NCBI RefSeq assembly: GCF_000723165.1
Contig: NZ_HG322949.1
Span: forward strand, 2,038,921 to 2,102,920
From: Janthinobacterium agaricidamnosum NBRC 102515 = DSM 9628
GTDB taxonomy: Bacteria > Pseudomonadota > Gammaproteobacteria > Burkholderiales > Burkholderiaceae_D
Direction: 5' to 3'
Length of the DNA: 64,000 nucleotides
Shown here: piece by piece, positions 62,295 through 64,000 of the stretch
Layout of the letters: the number at the start of each line of letters is the position of its first letter
Position numbering within the stretch: the first letter of the stretch is position 1
Position numbers and translations under genes: made by a program
The notes under the pieces: model-generated
What the model was told of the DNA's origin: nothing
Databases searched by the model: none
Seen by the model: the letters and a program-made list of their open reading frames with translations, nothing else

Positions 62295-62657
62295 TTATTG
62301 TCCTGCGATGGCTTTGGCCAGGCCTTTCAGTTTCATGCTGGCGAAACTGAGGCTGGTCTGGAAATCGGAGGCGTTCTGCGAAAACGCCGCTTGTTCTACG
62401 CCGATCTCGACGGTGTTGCCGTCGCGGCTGGGATGGTAGGGTACCCGGTACAGCGACGCGGCGGCGTCGTCGACCGACAGGCCGCCTTCTTCGCGGTCTT
62501 GCAGTTGCTGCAGCGCGGCGCCGAAATCCATGTCCTTGGCCTGAAAACCAGGGGTGTTTTCGTTGGCGATATTGGCCGCCAGCACGCGCGTGCGGTCGGC
62601 CCGCAACTGCAACGCATCGGCGTGCACTCCCAGTGCTTCCTTGAAATTAATCCCCAT
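62295..62657 (-). CDS. flgB: Flagellar proximal rod protein FlgB
   Basis: A 120-residue FlgB starting MGINFKEALGVHADALQLRA, with RVLAANIANENTPGFQAKDM. The ATG at 62657 is preferred to 62663 because AAAGGA is then 5 nt upstream; at 62663 the site would touch the start. It is the first gene of the minus-strand flgB-L cluster and is divergent from flgA across 154 bp. I could not locate a clear sigma-28 or sigma-54 promoter in that gap. Confidence 0.95.
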   Translation of the reverse strand: MGINFKEALGVHADALQLRADRTRVLAANIANENTPGFQAKDMDFGAALQQLQDREEGGLSVDDAAASLYRVPYHPSRDGNTVEIGVEQAAFSQNASDFQTSLSFASMKLKGLAKAIAGQ

Positions 62658-62811
62658 GGTCATCCTTTGTCATAATGCCGGCCGGACACGAACGCGCCAA
62701 GCCGGCTGAAAATTGTTCCTGTGGGCATGTAAAATACGTTTGCCGCTCCAGGCATCGCCTGGCGCCCACGCTGATTGACTGTGTTATTTACTGTGACTAA
62801 TAAGGTACACA

Positions 62812-63582
62812 ATGACGTTTTCCACCGTGCCACCGGCGCCATCCCCGCGTGTTTCATTGCCGGGAAAGCGATCTATCTTGCTATCTTGCCTGTTTTTCAC
62901 TGCCAGCCTCTATAGTAGTGCAGTCAACGCGGAATTGCCAGCCGACAATATATTAATCAGGGTGGAAAACGTTGCGCGAGAACAATTGGAACGACAGGCG
63001 GACGCCGCCAAACTGCTCGATCCGCAATTCGAGATTACTGTGGGCAAGACCGCGCGGCCGCTGGCCGCTTGCGCCAGGCCGGTGACCGTCGAGCCGGCCG
63101 ACATGCGTTCGGCGACCCGCATGCGCCTGTCGGTGGTGTGTCCCGGCACGCCGGGCTGGCGCCAGGACGTGGTGGCGCGCGCGACGGTCTCGGCGCGGGT
63201 GGCGGTCAGCGCGGTGGCCTTGATGCCGGGCAAAGCGCTGGGGCCGGACGACGTTTTCCTGGAACGGCGCGACGTCTCGATGATCCCCGACAGCCTGTCC
63301 GACTTGCAAGCCTTGACCGGCCTGAGCAGCCGGCGCAGCCTGCGCGCCGGCGAAGTGCTGCGCCAGAGCCAGTTGACGGCGCAAGTGCTGGTCAAGCGCG
63401 GCGAAGCGGTGCGCATTGTCGCGCGCCGCGAACAGATCGAAGTGAGCATGGCGGGCGAGGCGATGGACCCTGGCGCCCAGGATGACGTGATACGGGTGCG
63501 CAACGCCGCCAGCGGCACGGTGATACGCGCCAGGGTGCTGGCGGCGGGGCAGGTCGAGCCGGCCGATATCCCGCTGAAATAG
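62812..63582 (+). CDS. flgA: Flagellar basal body P-ring assembly chaperone FlgA
   Basis: A 256-residue periplasmic protein. The Sec signal (LLSCLFFTASLYSSAVNA) is preceded by a long N-region. ARPLAACARPVTVEPADMRS and VVCPGTPGWRQDV belong to the N-domain, and the SAF domain follows: ALMPGKALGPDDVFLERRDV, RSLRAGEVLRQSQLTAQVLV and KRGEAVRIVARREQIEVSMA. FlgA helps FlgI assemble the P-ring. No flgM or flgN follows; instead a convergent glucosaminidase gene starts its 3' end 5 bp later. Confidence 0.93.
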   Translation: MTFSTVPPAPSPRVSLPGKRSILLSCLFFTASLYSSAVNAELPADNILIRVENVAREQLERQADAAKLLDPQFEITVGKTARPLAACARPVTVEPADMRSATRMRLSVVCPGTPGWRQDVVARATVSARVAVSAVALMPGKALGPDDVFLERRDVSMIPDSLSDLQALTGLSSRRSLRAGEVLRQSQLTAQVLVKRGEAVRIVARREQIEVSMAGEAMDPGAQDDVIRVRNAASGTVIRARVLAAGQVEPADIPLK

Positions 63583-63586
63583 CTTC

Positions 63587-64000
63587 TTATTTGCTCTGTT
63601 GTTGCAGGCGGCTGGCCAGCCTGGCCAGCCTGGCCAGCTTGTCGGCATAGGCCGGGTCGGTGGCGTAGCCGCCGCGCGCCAGGCCTTGGGCAAAGGCGCC
63701 GGCGTCGCTGCCGGCGCCCAGCGCCGCCTTGTAGCGCGGGTTATCCAGCAGCACTTGCGCATAGTCGCGGAATGCGCTGGCCTGGTCCGGATAGCTGCGG
63801 AAACGCTCGGTTTTCTTCAGCGCCGCGCCGCCTTCGTATTCGGTGGTCAGCGCGCTGGTCACGTCGCCCGACCATTGCTTGCCGGCCTTGACGCCAAACA
63901 GGTTGTTGCTGTCTTGTCCGCCTTGCCGCAACGGCCGCTGGCCCCAGCCCGATTCCAGCGCCGCGTGGGCGGCGACGATTTCCGGCGCCACGCCGAGGCG
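63587..64000 (-). CDS. Glucosaminidase-domain peptidoglycan hydrolase (FlgJ C-terminal-like), 5' partial
   Basis: The frame runs out of the window at 64000, so the start is missing; a GTG at 63991 is internal, since the frame reads RLGVAPEIVAAHAALESGWG upstream of it. The visible 137 residues hold the catalytic Glu in ALESGWGQ, then NLFGVKAGKQWSG and RFRSYPDQASAFRDYAQVLL with YATDPAYADKLARLA, which matches the muramidase/glucosaminidase half of FlgJ (GH73 type). This is the domain missing from the 135-residue flgJ at 56180-56587, so it probably drills the peptidoglycan for the rod. The C-terminus has three near-identical LARLA-type 9-bp repeats. Confidence 0.85.
   Translation of the reverse strand, partial: RLGVAPEIVAAHAALESGWGQRPLRQGGQDSNNLFGVKAGKQWSGDVTSALTTEYEGGAALKKTERFRSYPDQASAFRDYAQVLLDNPRYKAALGAGSDAGAFAQGLARGGYATDPAYADKLARLARLASRLQQQSK

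Noticed and set aside
62664..62811. Flagellar sigma-28 or sigma-54 promoter between flgA and flgB
   Set aside because: TAAA occurs but without a GCCGATAA-type partner at the right distance, and no GG-N10-GC pair in a good context was seen.

Overview
The window looks like the chromosome of a high-GC, motile betaproteobacterium of the Oxalobacteraceae type (Janthinobacterium/Duganella/Massilia-like). This placement rests on gene content, strong GC codon bias and the flagellar cluster layout; no rRNA or tRNA gene is present to test it.

Region 1 (1-5156) looks like the edge of an acquired segment. It has the tail of a tyrosine recombinase, a MocR regulator divergent from a DUF1537 kinase / PdxA-like dehydrogenase / unassigned TIM-barrel operon (four-carbon acid-sugar catabolism), a 15-codon stub of the next operon gene, and a 403-bp internally deleted IS3-family element. 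Region 2 (5158-25748) is backbone and accessory metabolism: an RpiR regulator divergent from an aminotransferase/AhpD-like pair, two tandem-duplicated secreted esterase-like hydrolases, two large hybrid histidine kinases (7TMR-DISM and CHASE types), a LysE exporter, a YceI lipoprotein, an M1 aminopeptidase, a decayed glutathione S-transferase, a prolyl-oligopeptidase-family enzyme and a secreted PHP-type metallohydrolase. A 500-bp gene-free stretch ending in a strong plus-strand terminator (about 14.8-15.33 kb) may encode a small RNA.

Region 3 (25779-34814) is a translationally coupled recC-recB-recD operon. It is followed by a low-GC patch (34815-36801) carrying a CesT-like type III secretion chaperone and, directly downstream, a His/Pro-rich protein with an NlpC/P60-like Cys-His C-terminal domain: a candidate orphan chaperone-effector pair and the most interesting item here. 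Region 4 (37136-52618) holds an aldo/keto reductase, a PBP7-type peptidase, a Mop protein beside a sulfate-binding protein, a GNAT, a YafJ-type amidotransferase, a degenerate EAL protein, a Tat/lipoprotein M15-type protein, LysR, a NimT/NimR-like exporter-regulator pair, a PACE exporter, a polar amino-acid ABC pair without its ATPase, and a PAS-GGDEF-EAL protein.

Region 5 (52775-64000) is the flagellar rod/hook cluster: flgBCDEFGHIJKL on the minus strand, with an unrecognised flagellar-like gene tightly coupled after flgL, flgA divergent from flgB, and a separate glucosaminidase gene at the window edge. FlgJ is therefore split: flgJ encodes only the rod-binding domain, and the peptidoglycan hydrolase domain is a separate gene.
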